From the NCBI RefSeq assembly GCF_910596095.1, contig NC_056545.1:23025067-23089066 (forward strand): a stretch of 64,000 bases of DNA, given 5' to 3'. Positions 37,401 to 52,100 of the stretch are shown piece by piece. The DNA is from Thunnus maccoyii. Its lineage: Eukaryota; Chordata; Actinopteri; Scombriformes; Scombridae. Below the pieces are notes generated by a model. That model did not search any database, was not told where the DNA came from, and saw only the letters and a list, made by a program, of their open reading frames with translations. How positions within the stretch are numbered: the stretch's first letter is position 1; each line of letters begins with the position of its first letter. The position numbers and the translations under genes were made by a program.

Positions 37401-40400
37401 TATGGGGATTAGCTGCAGTCATACAGTCAGAGCAAAGGAGCAACAGGCAGGATGTGAAAAAGGGAGAAAGAGACAGAGAGAGAAAATGTGAATGTATCTA
37501 ACGAAAGCCTGACACAGCGTAAGACTGAAGTGAGACACTAGACAGGTGCTTTCACCAGCAACTGTTATGATCACTCTATAGTTGATGATAAGGAATATGT
37601 GACTGTAACAGCAACCTAGTTACTGTAATACCACCATGACCAGGCTGCAGCACCCTTTAACTGCTATTTCTCTTCACTATATGTGGTAGTTTTACAGGTT
37701 AACTGTCGAATTTTACAGTGGTAAAGGACAGTTTGCCCTCATATATATATGAATATTCACCTCACTGTATCATAGCCAGAATAAAAGCAGATACAATTTG
37801 TCATGTTTACAGCTCTGGCTAAGTAATGGAATGGTAAAATAATTTCAGTAGACTCCAAATGAAAAAGATCTCAACAGGACATTTGTGTTGCCATCAACAG
37901 GCCTTGTTAGAAACATAATAATAATACTATTACTACTAATAATAAATTAGCTCTCCTCTCACAGGACCCCCACAACACCCATAAACCTGTGCCATAAAAG
38001 CCAAGAGTGGCTGAGGATTCCCATTTCAGTTCTACTAGTTCTACTATGACCTACTTATGAAAAGTTCTGGAAAAGGTGAATTCTGTAACGGTGTGTTAGT
38101 CCCACCATCTTGAGCTGAGCACCTACTTGTTGGTGGGTGGGTCTTCGATGCGGTTGCCCAGCTGGGACTCGTGGCTTTTGCTGCGTGTCAGGGTGATGTT
38201 GGGAAGTAGATGCAGCACTTTGCGGGACGGAGGTGGAGGGGTGCAGGGGGGCTTCAGTCGGTGACGCCTCTTTGAGGGCGGAGTTATAGGTGGGGTGGAA
38301 GTGTGTCCGTGGAGCCGAGCTGCACGAGCTACGGACATGGGGAATGGATCTGTAAGGGGGCTTTCGCTGTGGATGTATGACATCTGCGCCTCAGGTGTGG
38401 GCACCGCTGACACTGAGCCTGAGCGGGGATGTGGGAAGGCAGCGCAGGGGGTGGATGGTGTGGACTGGACGGCGGATGGGCGGGCTAGAGGTGAGGGACT
38501 GTGAGGGCGGAGAGGTGTCCCCAGGTTGGTTAGCTGGTCTGCAGTCAGTAGAGAGCCGCTGTCCCTCCTGGTGGGCTCAGACAGCCAGGGACTGCCATCT
38601 TCTCTAAGTTCACCTCCTGATCAGGCAACAACAACAAAAAAGGCACTAGTAAACCCAACGAGAATACAGTGTGATGCATTTGATCATGGGAGCTTGGAGC
38701 GAACACTTACCTGATTCAGTGGCACTATTCAGACAGGAGAGGGCAGCACTGAGCCTGGCACATTCTTCTGAACTGGACCCTAGCCTTCGCATTGTATCCC
38801 TAACCTGAGCACCTGTCATCTGCAGTAAGGCATCCAGGGACAACTTCGCTTCCACTGCCTGCAGAGGAGGAAATGACATCAATAAAAAGCCTTTTATTGT
38901 AAGTCTGCATGGTGTAGTAGGCTGAAGCTCAGCATTAAAAAGGTCAGCATGGTCTGGCACTAAATAGGTCATACAACCTCTGAGAGATTATACATTACTA
39001 CAGACATGATTTATGCCTAGATCAGTGTATATATATATATATATATATACACACACATACACATACATACATAAACACTCTGCTGTAGTCAAGATCACCT
39101 TTGTTCAGCTGAACAAAAGTTCAAGACCAAACACAAACAAACCTCTCAGAAGGTTTGTACTCAGATTTAGTCTGTGTCCATTCAATATTTTCAATATTAT
39201 ATTCTACATTCTAGTGTTTGAGAGTCAGCCATGTTCATTCACATTCACTCAGAGCGTTCAAACTAATGCAGTAGATGAAGTAAAGCATTGAGAGAGAGCT
39301 TGATGTACAGAGGTGAAGGTAACTTTGATAAGAGATAACAGGAAGTAAACAGACATGTATTATGTAGAGTGAATACACACAACACGACATTGTGCTAGTA
39401 GAGGATTCCATTGGTAAGGCAAACATCACAAGAGTAGGTACCACTGGTGGATAACAGAACAGACTACAATAAGCACACTTTTTATTTAAGAATATATAGT
39501 TAGAAAAAAGTACACCTTTCGTATGGACTAAACAATTGAAGTGAAATTGATTTTCTTCCTCATGAAGAGAGGTGTTCAATGTCTCACTAATTCTGGGCCT
39601 GAATACACTGCAACCTGCTTTGCCTCAGGTTCATAATGGGTGCATATGTAAATATATTAAAATAAAAAAAAGAAAAAAGGACATAATAACATGTGTTTCT
39701 CCCCATATTGTGAGGTTACCGCTCCACATTATGTGACAACCTGCAATCAACTACTTAGAACTGACAACTATTGTTGTCAAATTAGAATAATAATTTGAAT
39801 TGGGGCTGCAACTGCAACAGTTTTCATTATTTATTATTCTGATGATTATTTTCTCAATTAATCGATGAATCATTTTGTTTATTAAATGTCAGGAAATAGT
39901 GAAATTCCCCACAGCCCAAGGTGACATCTTCAAATGTCTTGTTTTGTCTGAACAACAGTCTAAAACCCAAAGATATTCAGTTTACTATCATGTATGACTA
40001 AGAAAAGCCTCAAATGCTCACATTAGCTAAAGCTGAAACGAGCAAGTGTTTGTCATTTTTCTTTAAAAAAAAAAAAAAAAAAAAAGACTAAAATGACTAT
40101 TTGGTTATCAAAATAGTTGATTGTTTATGTCACTTGATAGTTGTTTATTTTCTGTTGATCGACTAGTCAGGGCAGATTAAAACCTTGTTCCGAGAGCGCA
40201 AACACTGATCAGAAAACTAGGATCATGAATGAAGACAGCCAAATGCAACATGACTGAGAGAGAACACAACATGAGAGAGAATACAAAATGTGTATCTTTG
40301 ACTTTACATTGTTAAATCACCATTTAGTTAAATTGTAGTTTGAACATCAAGCAAGGCTCTTTCTTGAGAGAATAATCCTTACACTAGTTCCATCCATATA

Positions 40401-40830
40401 CCCCCAACTCTTGCTTAGTAAAATATGTGTTTCTTTGTTCAAAGCCTTTCTCTGTTTCCTCTTATTTCCATCTGTTATACAGTATACACCACTACCAGCC
40501 TTTTATAAAGGATAGAATAGCTGAGGACCAGGGGTCAAAGACTGAACAAGAACTGAAGCTGTATGGATACAGACCTACAAGACTGAGCTATGTACTGTTT
40601 ATTTCGTGTTCAGTTACTGAGACAGTAGGCAAGATGTCAGTACATATAACAATTTATGAATCACAGAAGGAAACGGGAGATAGTCCAGTGAGTTTAGGAT
40701 GTTTTTTGTCATGGGAAGTGCGCAATTGCTTATCAGTCAGGTTAAACTCTTGCTCTGAGAGGGCAAACACTGATCAAAAAACTAGGGCAACCTCCCACAC
40801 TGATGTGTATACTGTAAGCAAAAGGAAGCG

Positions 40831-40864
<34 letters not shown>

Positions 40865-43800
40865 CATGCAGACACACAAGGATACAAGCAAGGGTGTGAG
40901 ATGTGATATTCAAAAGTGGCTGTGGGCCCTCCACTCCCACCTTCTCACTCATAACAACATTACATTCTTAGCAACATGAACAACATAACTGGTATAAATG
41001 ATTGCTGTGTTCAGAATTGCTCTTTATGTGTACACAGCATTTAACATCACAGATGGGTTTTCATTGCACCTAAAATTAATTATTATAAAATTTATTTAGA
41101 AAATCTGAGAAATGTATTCCTGCAAAAATATTCATCCTATGGGCTTGGCCTGTGAGGGGTCAAATCTAAATGCACTGGCAACCTTTTTCTTGTGGCGAGC
41201 ACGGGGTCAATCAAAATAGGGCTGCTTAGAAGAGCCACAGTGAAAATTAATTAGTTCACAGAAAGACACACATGCTCATTTAAGAAGCTGCCAAAATCCA
41301 CATGCTTGTATCACATTATGCAATTCCTCACTGACAGTCATAGAATGAGAGCAGACAGGTTGGACTCTATGTAAAAGAAAAAACAAAACAAAACATATGA
41401 CCATTGTAATGTAATGGCCCATCTAATAGACCTCATAGTATAGAGCGAGGAGATGCACTGTAGAAATCTCAATCTAATAATGTTTGATCTAAATGGGTCA
41501 TCAACATGCCATGACGATGCTACATCTTTTAGGAAATCCCCATTGGCATACAAGATAAACAAATGAGCACTTTCACTATGCTACCGAAAAAAACTCCGTT
41601 TTCTAGCAAAAGGCTAAATTCTTTGAGGGTTAAGGTTGAGGTTTAAACAGCGCACTGAGCATGACAGATATGACTAAGCCGTAAACAGAGGACAAATAAT
41701 CAGATATGGAACAAGGCAGTGAAACGCATCAAAAAGCATGTACAAGCTCGGTACATATCAAAGAATAACAAGAGCAGAAACATTTAAAATAAGCAGGTTA
41801 CGGTCGGGTCACAACACAAAGACAAACAGACAAGAACAATACAAACATACAGTAGCCGAGAGGGATTAAAAGAGTTTACAGCAGCACAGGAAGGGGAGCC
41901 AGCGGAAGGAGGAAAAAATGACAACAAATCATGCTGAGGAATGGCAATTACACTAAACTTGTGAAATAAGGAAATGAATGCAGTTATGTTAATGGATTTT
42001 TGTCAGGTGTGCATAAGCAGCTAGTTGCAGGGTGCTGGTGTAAGGAGCAGTGATCAGTCTGATGGTGAGCCCGGAAGACCTAGTCATAGCAAAACAAAGT
42101 AATGGGAGCAGTTTCTTTACGAACCACTAACATGACCTCTTTTTAGCAGCAATGCTTGATTTTTAATGCGTTAACAATCATGAACAATTATATTGGTAAA
42201 GGAACTTTCCAGTAGGAAATATCTCTTTTAAGATCTACGCTACTCCACAAAAGACACAATAGCTGGAGGGGAGTCAGGGTCCTGCTCAGGGACACCTCAG
42301 CAATGTTGACCAACACATATTAAACATTACTGAACTCAAGCCTTCAATCTGTAGGTGGGCCACCACTGGGCTACCCAGTAGTGGCCCACTCATTAACAGG
42401 ACAAAAGATATAAATGGCAGTTTGCTTGGAACTGGATCTGCATGCAACCAAGAGGGGTTAGTGTAAAGATGTATGTCTTTTCTAACTCACTAACCATTCC
42501 ATTTCAGTTCAAGTGCATCTGTTTGAGGCTTTAATATCATGATCATAAAAATGATCTTTTAGAATGACATTTCAATGGTCACACACTGGTCAAGTATTCC
42601 TCATTCACATGTGAGTTAGTTCTGGCTATACATATTGAATACACATAAATGTGACACAAACACAGTCACCAAGGCCAGAGAGCAAGAGATAGAGAGAGAA
42701 AGAGAGGGATACTGATATTCACACAAAACAACATGACCGACCTCAATGAGCTCTGGTCGCAGGTTGATGGTGCGTAGCCAGTCTCGCAAGTGTGGGTAGC
42801 TGTCCAGGGCCTCAGGCCTTTCTGTCTCTGGCACTTTCTGCTTGCACTGCAGCTGTTTACAGATGTATTTCATCAGCTTCACCTGCAGGGAGCAATAGAG
42901 AACACAGCGCAGATGGGAGGGGTTAGAGGGGAGGCTCACAGTGAGCTAGGAGCTACAGCCAAAAGAGCAGGCCTTCGGTGTGGAGGAGATCTCACACCTC
43001 TGTGTTGGCACAGAGCCCTTAGCGAGATGACAGAAATTCTGCAGAATATGTATTTTATTACTACTATAATACCGACACAATTATTTGGAGCAGTAACACA
43101 ATTACTACTGACTACTGAGTCTTCTACAAAAGTGACATAAACAGGCCTTTAAACAGATCCATCTTAGATTCATCACCTCACCTGACGCAAACTACTATAT
43201 ATTTCCATCGACAGATGCCTCTTCAATATGATAAAGATTAACCTGATGCATGAATTACTCCATAATTGCAGTTTTTCCATCTTGAACTCAATGTACCTGC
43301 AAACATTCCAGTGTTTGTTTAACCCGATTTCCCAGTTCCCCCAGTGCAACAGACAGTTAATTAAATATAAACAGCAATTATTATACAGAGGAACAATGAG
43401 CTGGTCGTCTAATGAGTGCATCTGCTGTGCTGCCAGAGCAAACAAGTTCATGTGGAACAATCAAGAAGCTTAGTGACATCAAAGTTCTCAGTGACCGAAG
43501 AAAAGTGCCATATGACCAGTCAATTTTCCAGTTACAGGGGTATTGTCTTTTCATAACCAACTCTGACACAACATTATAAAGAAGGTCATCCTTTGTCACA
43601 ATCAACCTTATATCTATGACATAAAAATTACGTTAGGACTGCAATTAATGATTATTATGATCATTAAAATAAAATAATTGGATTTTTCACTGTTGTCTAT
43701 AAACACCAGACAACAGTGAAAAATCCAGTTTACAACTGAAATATATTCAATCTAGTACAATGAAAGACACAAACAAATTGGCAAATCCTCACATTTGAGA

Positions 43801-46800
43801 AGCTAGAACAAGAGACAGCTTGACATTTCTGCTTTATGCATTTCACACGATTATATAAAAAGATATTCCTGTGTTAGGCAATCTAAACAATAAAAGCCTG
43901 TAGTTGTGGTCACATGGCTGGACACAGGCAAAAACAGTTAAGGGTCACCGCTACAAGGAAGCATCACCCTCCTTCCCCTTGTGTCTTTCCTCCTCTGCAG
44001 AAAGTATCCCCAACGTCTCCACCATCTGGGGGCTCTGCTGATGAAGCAGGGGAGTGAAAGGAGAGAAGAAGAAGAAGAAAAACAAAAGCTGGCATGCTAT
44101 CCTTTAAACATAGCTCAGGGTAGTAGCTTTCTGACGCACAGCAACCCCCCCTCTGATCTTCCTCTTGACGCTTGCATCTAGTAATCAGCACATTAATGAC
44201 AACAGGCCTGATTAAGACCTTTGCTGTAGTGTCCCAAGCTTCTTGCCAATCTATGTAAATGATAACACTGGATTCTTTTACTTTTTGTCTCAAAACACTT
44301 ATAAGAAGATAAAATAACGACTTATGAAGCTCTGACACTTAAACTACTACCTCATTGCTTTCCAAGCCAATGTTAAGTGCAGTGCTCCTGTGAGTAAGTA
44401 TAACAATGAACACCATGGTATTGGTTTGCAGCGGCCTGCGTTGTGCCGCTCAGCGCTGCCGTATAGTGTGTCTCCTTATCTCACAGTCTATCTGTAAGAG
44501 TCCATTACAGCAGGCAGCACCTTCAGATGAGCCGCGCAACACCAGCTAGCTCTCGACCCACTAGACACCTCTCGAGTGCCTGAGCAACAATGAGCGGCGC
44601 GTGTCTTTTCTCCGCTCATTCAACTCTCTCCGTGACACGTACGCTCGCCAACAAGACAGAGACTCATACAGCCACGCTACTCTGGGAAAGTGTGGCCTTG
44701 GGATGTAAAAAGGCTGCTAACAAAAGCACCTCCACTGTAGTCCAGAGAGATGAAAGCAGAGAAAGAGGATGGAAAAGGAGTTAAATGCTCTTCGTATTGA
44801 CTCTGACGGCTGCTATTCGGCTCTGCAATTACTTATCATTATAAAATAGCCAAACCATGTGCATTATAGTAATATAAACTGATAAAATATCAAATTTTTT
44901 GCTTAAATGCAAATGTTCAGACCTTACATACAAGTGGAGTGATGTGTTGCCCTGGAGTTTTCACAATATCTGTAGAGTGTGAACCTTATTTTAGGTGCAT
45001 GCATTTGACTTTCTCATTCTCTTAATCAAAGTTGGATTGGAACCCCATGTTTTCAGAACATATGCAAACAAACTGGTAGACAAGCATGTATAAAAAGTAG
45101 ATGGGAGACACATAGTCAGTATTACATCATCAGTATTACAGAGCCTCCTTGATTTATCACTGTGCTCTCATCAAGTGTCTGAATTAAGTGTTTCTCAGGG
45201 TCTGGACAAGAATGGCCAACAATAAGAGACCTTTACTAGATGTGGCTAATGAGCTAGCCTCCTGCTTTACCTCCCTATACACTAGTGCAGTCCTGTGACG
45301 TCAGGTTACCTAGCAACCCCTCTTCTGAGTCGTCAGCAACATTTCAGTGGGATTTTCCCATACATGTGAAACACAAAGCTCTGACACAATACATCTCAAC
45401 ATATGACGGTCATCATGTGTCTCAGCAGGATAATAACTGTGGTGACTACAAACCATGACTAACAATTTTATCTTCAGTCACACGCAGAGCACTGACTTCT
45501 GCTATTATCATCCTAAATAAATAAGGTGGATAGGATTACGCAAGCACAGAAGTCCCCAGATCCCTCATTGATATCAGTGATGTGTGTATTTGTGTTGGGA
45601 GCGACAAACCGAAGAGATAATGACAGGGCCCTTGCATATTATTTTTGGTGCAGAGTGGAGAAAGCAGCATTTGACGTGTGGCCTGGAGGTGGGAGGAAGG
45701 GGGGGGAGGAAGGGGGGGGATGATGGCGTCAGAGCCCACCTGTCAGCAGAGCTAAACAACACCATGGCAACGGCCTAATGCTGTGAGGGGGATGAGTGAC
45801 AGCCAGTGTGTCAGCCGCCACAGAGGAGAGTAGAGTCCCAGCAGAGGCCTGCCTGACACAGCAGACATGGGGAGCAGATCCCACTGCTCCCATTGTTTTC
45901 TCAAGGCTCTTGCTGACACAGCCACTTTGGTGCACCTGCCAAGGATAGCATGGCCTGTCTGAGAACTGAGCAACAAATGCTCTATCCCAGAAAATGATAT
46001 TTGCACAGGAAGGTCAGTTCACTTCTCTCAGACTAAAAAGGCAAAGGTTTCTTGTTCTCAGGCTCACTGAATAGGAACACACCTTGTGTCATATTAGCTA
46101 TATGTCCCCTTTGGTCCACAGTCATTCTAAAAACTAACTCTACGTTTGGTGGGGATCAAATAAAATGTATAAACTGAACATTAAGAGTTGAAAATGTAAT
46201 TGTTCTCAGATGATAGATCACACACGCTTGCTTAAAACAATAATTTATGATACAAATGCAATCTGAGGAAAAAAAAAAACCCACATCTGTACACAATATT
46301 GTCACTGTCAGCCACAAAGGGACACAAGGACAGGGATCATTTTGTTTTTACATGGTTGCTGCCTGTAGACTCTTCTGTCTTTAGATGTGGCAGCTCCAGT
46401 CAGTGTCACAGTCAACATTGGATGTGACAGTAGCAACAGTAGCACTTGGAGCTGGGAGATAATGCAAATTCAATGCTAATTTTAATATTGCCTTCAAGGA
46501 CGCATTTTCTGCAGGGTCAGGCAAGTAAACAACGGCCGATATGCACTGTTTTATCTATGCGTAAAAAATGATGAAGATGTCAATAGACATAAAACAGAGT
46601 GGGGCCAGCGAGGCCAAGTTATGCAGAGGCCAGGTCACATGGACTTTGGGGGGTGGTGGGGTGGGGGGGTGAACACACATGGTTGACAGTCCCTGACAAT
46701 GGCCTGCTGCCCCTCCTCCATCATTGTTATCTCCTGTGCGGGGGGGGGTATACAGACATATCCTTGGCCTTGTTTAGGCTTACATATCTGACAGAAAAAC

Positions 46801-47275
46801 ATGTCAAGGGTGCCATTTTAAAACATACACACAATTTTTGTCACACTGTTAACACATTTTCTGCATCAGGACAGCAATAATTAAAGTACACTGATAGTAA
46901 ATATATGTCGCTAATTTTAACCATTTACAACCAGACATACCATGATCACTCCCTTATGATTTGGTGCTTGGGCAAGAATCCCCCACCCCCCCCTTTCCAC
47001 AAAAGAAGTACACCAGACCTCAAAATTACAGGATATAATGCAACTCATCCTGAGTCAGTTTAAGAATAGATCAAGGCCTGCCTACACTGTTCAACCATCC
47101 TGATTTCCACATCATGCAGTCCATTCTTATTGGCTACGCTACCCTTAATGTAAGAAAAAAGAAAAAAAAAAAAAACGGAAACAGAGACAGGGTCAGTGTT
47201 GCTACAATCATGGAGTTGTGCTTCCTCTATACTCTCATGTAAGCGACATTCTCCATTGTCTTCTCCTAGGCCTCC

Positions 47276-47314
<39 letters not shown>

Positions 47315-49085
47315 GCAGCGGTTGTCATGTCATAAGAAGCAGCCCAGCGGATTGGCTTTGATTCTCCCCTCCCCTTTTCCTCTCTGCTTTCCCCTCTTGC
47401 ACAGGCTCTTTGCGCGTCATTTGATTTTCTTATTTAACAACCAACCCTGAAAATGCGTAGGAAGAAAGATGTCTAAATATAGATGCAGCCACAACAGCTC
47501 ACACCAAGAGCGCACAGCAAACTCTCTCCAACACCATGAGGAGACAAAACAGAGTGACGCTTTGCTGTTTGCTGATCAACATGGAGAGCAGTCATTAAAA
47601 AGATAAGATGGTGAATTGCTTTTATGTTAAGGTTTACAACAATGAATACACATCTAGCAACAATTGGTTTATGGTTATGTAAAACACAGTACATAAGCAA
47701 AACACTGAGCTCTCCTGTTATTAAGATGTTTTCAAGTTCATGTTGCTAAGTGTCAAGATCATGAAGACTGATTTGGTTAAACCAAACACACAAGCTACAT
47801 CGGCAGTGGATATGATAAAGTGAGAGTCAGGAATATATAAAGAGCTACAGTAAAAGTAACACGGAGGCAGCATGAGAGGCAGACAGAGACCAGGATGAGT
47901 GGGATTAACATGTGAAAAGTGAAGTACCAGTTAGCACTCCATTTGAGAGGCCAGTATCATTATCCTCTCACTGGCAAGGCAGGAAAAACACACAGTTCAA
48001 GTGGAATAATAAAGCTCTCTCAATGAGAGTATAAAGTGAGTTCAAGCCTCTCTTGATTGCACTCCAGTGCAATATGGGAGCGATACCCCTTTGCACCACG
48101 AGTGCGACAACGACTTTGACCTCGCACAGTTCGCTCAGTGGCTTTAAATCTTTAGTTGCAATGACATCTATCATGTCTAGTTATCTCTGCTATGGAATGG
48201 TTTACATGTGATCACCTGTACACTGATGTGGGAGTTGCGAGCCAGTGTGTTTGCTAGAATTTGAGATGGGTTTTAGGGATGTCTTGTGCACGTCTGGAAT
48301 AGAGCACTTGACATATTGGCTTGAATGTGGAATTATAATGTTACCAGGATATATAGAATCCTCCTAAATCTGTGATTAACTCCCCAATCTGCTGACTTCA
48401 AATATTTTAGGCATGTGGCAAGTGAAATCTCAAGGAAGGCTCAAGCAAGAAGTGAAAGTGCACACTTATGGCAAGATGTGGTTTCAAAACGTTATGCCAG
48501 TAAAGACATAGGAAGTAAGACTGCTGATAAAGACAGCAACCCGTGCCCGGCCAGCTGCACTTGAAGGACTGCTAAAAGACATCTAGACCACTCTGCAGGC
48601 TTCTTAGCGATGACGGATATTTGAATGTTACGAAGAGCCTGATCACAAATCACCAGCTGATTTGAACTGCATGTTTTGTCAGTTCTAAATCCTTTGTACT
48701 AGCTTAAACAATATAATGACAAACTGGGAGAACTACTACAAAGAGATTCGATGTATTGCTTGAATGAAGGTTAAGTGCTTGACAAATAAACTGGTGCATT
48801 GCCTTATTAATAAATGTTTACTGTTCTCTTTTCTTTTCTCTTCTCTTGTTCCATTACAGGGTGCTCAAAGGTCGCGGAGACCTAAAGAACAGCAACTATG
48901 GAGCTAGAAGCAATGTTAATTTGATGACAGGGAGACTTGAACACAATTCTAAAACTTAAAGTGTAACTTCACCCCCAGGGCTGAGCCTAACTCCACCCAC
49001 TGCATAATTTTGAAAAATGCTAAAAAGTGAGCAAGGATGTGTGAGGCAGGAGTTGCTCAGTGACATCCCTGGCCAGAGAAAAATG

Positions 49086-49123
<38 letters not shown>

Positions 49124-52100
49124 AGGAAGACAAGTGTGACATTTAAACAAGCCAGAAGTCATTTTTAAATAAACCCATCTGTGTTTAACTTGGTTACAGA
49201 GTAGCAGTGGACCGCAGCTCTGCTCCGCAGCAGACAGGTTCAGTAATGGTGGAATGCTGGTTATACCTTGATTTAATGTTTTGAAACAAGATTTTACCGG
49301 CTGATAACTGCAGGAACAGACAGCCGGAGAGTTTAAGAGCTACAAAATGTGAAGAGGATTTCTGTTGGTTTTTTGGCTGCCAGAAGCATTTCCTCCTACG
49401 GTCAGTCACAGACAGAGATTTCCTCCAGCAGGTCAGTTCTGCTGTTAGCTGCTGTTAGCTCCTGAAGCTAAAAATGTCTTGATCAGCATGTATTTGAAAA
49501 TGAGCGCGGGCGGTTTCACAGACTCTCACACTCAAAAATAGGGGCTGGGGGAGGCGGGCATTAACATTCTACTATCTATATAAATTTCATGACGTAGAGA
49601 ACTCCCGAATGGTTGACATGGCCTTGCCTTTTCAGGACTGATTATAAACAGCAGATGACAGGTGGAGCCATTTTCAACCCATGAAATGCCAATTTTTATA
49701 AATTTGGTGTCAATGTCAATATTAATACCAGCATTGACGTGTTTCATCACAGTACAGTCATATAATTTAGTTCACAGCTCAAAAAACACGTTTAAATTTA
49801 AAATGTCAGCAACTTTACTTCACTTAATCTTAGAAAGTGAATAAATGTATTGCCTCATTTAAAAATTCACCTGTCACTTTCTCAACAGTCTTCCCCATTG
49901 CTTTCTTCATAACCAATTCTCTGTTTATATAGTTGTGACTTATCTCCTTGTTTAATTGACAGGAAAGTAGGTTCCAAGCAAGACTCTACTTGGTTTGATC
50001 ATTAAGTCATTCTGAATAAATCAAGAACAAAAAGAACTATTCATACATGCTCCACTCAACCCATAACTAATGCATACAAGAAGTAGAAAATAAAGAAAAT
50101 GAGAAAGAATAAAATGACAGTAAAACAGTACAAAGTAAGCACTGGAAAATGTGTTAGACGATAAAAAGTTAAAAAAGGGAACAGAAAATCATTTCACCTA
50201 ACACCTGCAGCTACAACAAAAGGAAGATTTTGTGCCACCGGATCTCACGCAACTGAGTAGAGATACCACAAGAATAACAAACATTGATATTATCAGCACA
50301 TCACCACCAGAACTGAAAGTAAAAAAGCCAGCAAATACAGTAGTAGTGAAAGGGGAGGCAAGGTATTGTTTGGGTTTAAACTGAGGGCTTAGGACCAGGT
50401 CTAAAAAGTGAAGCTAATGCGGAAGTGCGTTACACCTGCATTCTTTCTAATGACCAGCAGGGGGCGACTCCACTAGCTCTAAAAAGAAGTCTGATCGTAT
50501 GGAAGCCTGTGAGAAAATGGCCGTACTTCTCACTTGATTTATTACCTCAGTAAATATTTTCCTAACGAGTTTATGGTCTCAATTGCTAGTTTCAAACGAT
50601 AGACAATAAAGCAGGGTATGCTTTAGTGTGTGGCTACCACGGTGACAGAGGCATAGCAACGTCAGTTATGTATCATAACCCCAGATTCTGAGTGTAGGTG
50701 TATCCCTCTAAGGGCTGTCGCTCTTTCACAGTGTGCTTTAAGTTCATGTAAGTTACTTGTAACATTTTGGTTGTCTAAAAAATTCTTGTTCAGCGTTCGG
50801 TTTTACTAAAAGACTCTCTAAGGAGTTGGCTGTTCAGTTTTTCCGGTAAGAACATTTTGTTTTAAGCCAAAATTAGCATCCCAATGAATATCAGAGTTAA
50901 CGTGAATTACGGATGCACCTTGCTAACCAAGCTAACAGGTAATGTCTACTGTTTAGCAGTCTATGTTTAGCTGTGCTGTAAACCAGAAAGTATCTACTAC
51001 ACCAGTTTCCAAAGCAGCAACCAAAAGCCAGTTACCAGTTGGAGGCTGTCATCACTCTGCTGCTGAAGCTGGAAGTAGATTTGTGTGGGTTCAAAACCAA
51101 AGGTTTCTGGTTGTTCTGATCCTAAACGTACAATAAGAAAGAACTGAACTTTGCTAAGATTACAAACTAGCAAAAAACCACCTTCAGGTAACCAGAGCCA
51201 CTGTTTGCACTTCTGACTTTCAGGGATAACCCCTCACAACAGGCCAGGCTAACCACAGGAAAGAGCCCTCAGAGCTGTTTTCATAGTCTTCAAGAAATAT
51301 ATGAGACCAGCACGGCCTGCCCATTGTCATGTAGAACAATGTCGGTGCAAAATGCATCTACAAGACAGCGTACCTCAGGAAGTACTCTGCCAGATCACGT
51401 CCTGTTCCACATAGTGACGAGGTACGCATGACAATGGATGAAGAAGACTTGAAGCATGTAGAGGCAGGCAGGCAATGAACTTCACTTTACATTTCTCTAT
51501 ACAAACTATGTCACACAGGACCACTGACACGTGGTTTCTACCCAGATGGAAAAAGAGTTGTTCTGCTCCATTCAAATACAATCAGGCCAAAACTGATGGC
51601 TGCTGGCCTTATACAGTAGAAACAGTATCTGTGATCAAGGACTAGCTCCCAGTTATATACAACTTATGAACCTTACTAGAATGTTTCACAAACTAGGGAA
51701 TAGTCTTATTTTTTATAGTATAGCAGTCTACTCCCCACCTCATAAATTGAGTTTGCTTGAAAAGACTGAGAGCAGATATTTAAAAAAACAAATTTCTAAC
51801 AAGTTCAAAACATTTGTGTGAAGAAATTAAAATTCTACCACTGACCCTCCAAAAAGCAAAGAGGAGATTTTTGTTTAGTATTAACAACCTCAGACAGACA
51901 AGGTTAGTATTTGATCAACTATCTTTAAGATGAGAACACATATGTGACAAAATGATCAATTCAACAAGTGGGGTTCATTCACACTTATTGTACAAAATCA
52001 GTGCTGAAATGGGCAAAAATAAAAACGCAAACTGATCTATTAGCTGGCTGGTTTCTACTGAGAGACTTTGAATTTTTCATTGAACGCTGTTTACTTCAGC

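Larger units (their letters stand above)
38859..42741 (-). other. ksr1: ksr1 intron 2
   Basis: Non-coding. Contains a TA/CA microsatellite (39027-39060), an interspersed MITE (39801-40170), a (CA)n (40834-40862) and a near-perfect hairpin (42356-42388). No exon or nested gene recognised. Confidence 0.7.

Noticed and set aside
40427-40906. 159-codon plus-strand open frame in ksr1 intron 2
   Set aside because: Ends in a (CA)n repeat and shows no recognisable protein pattern.
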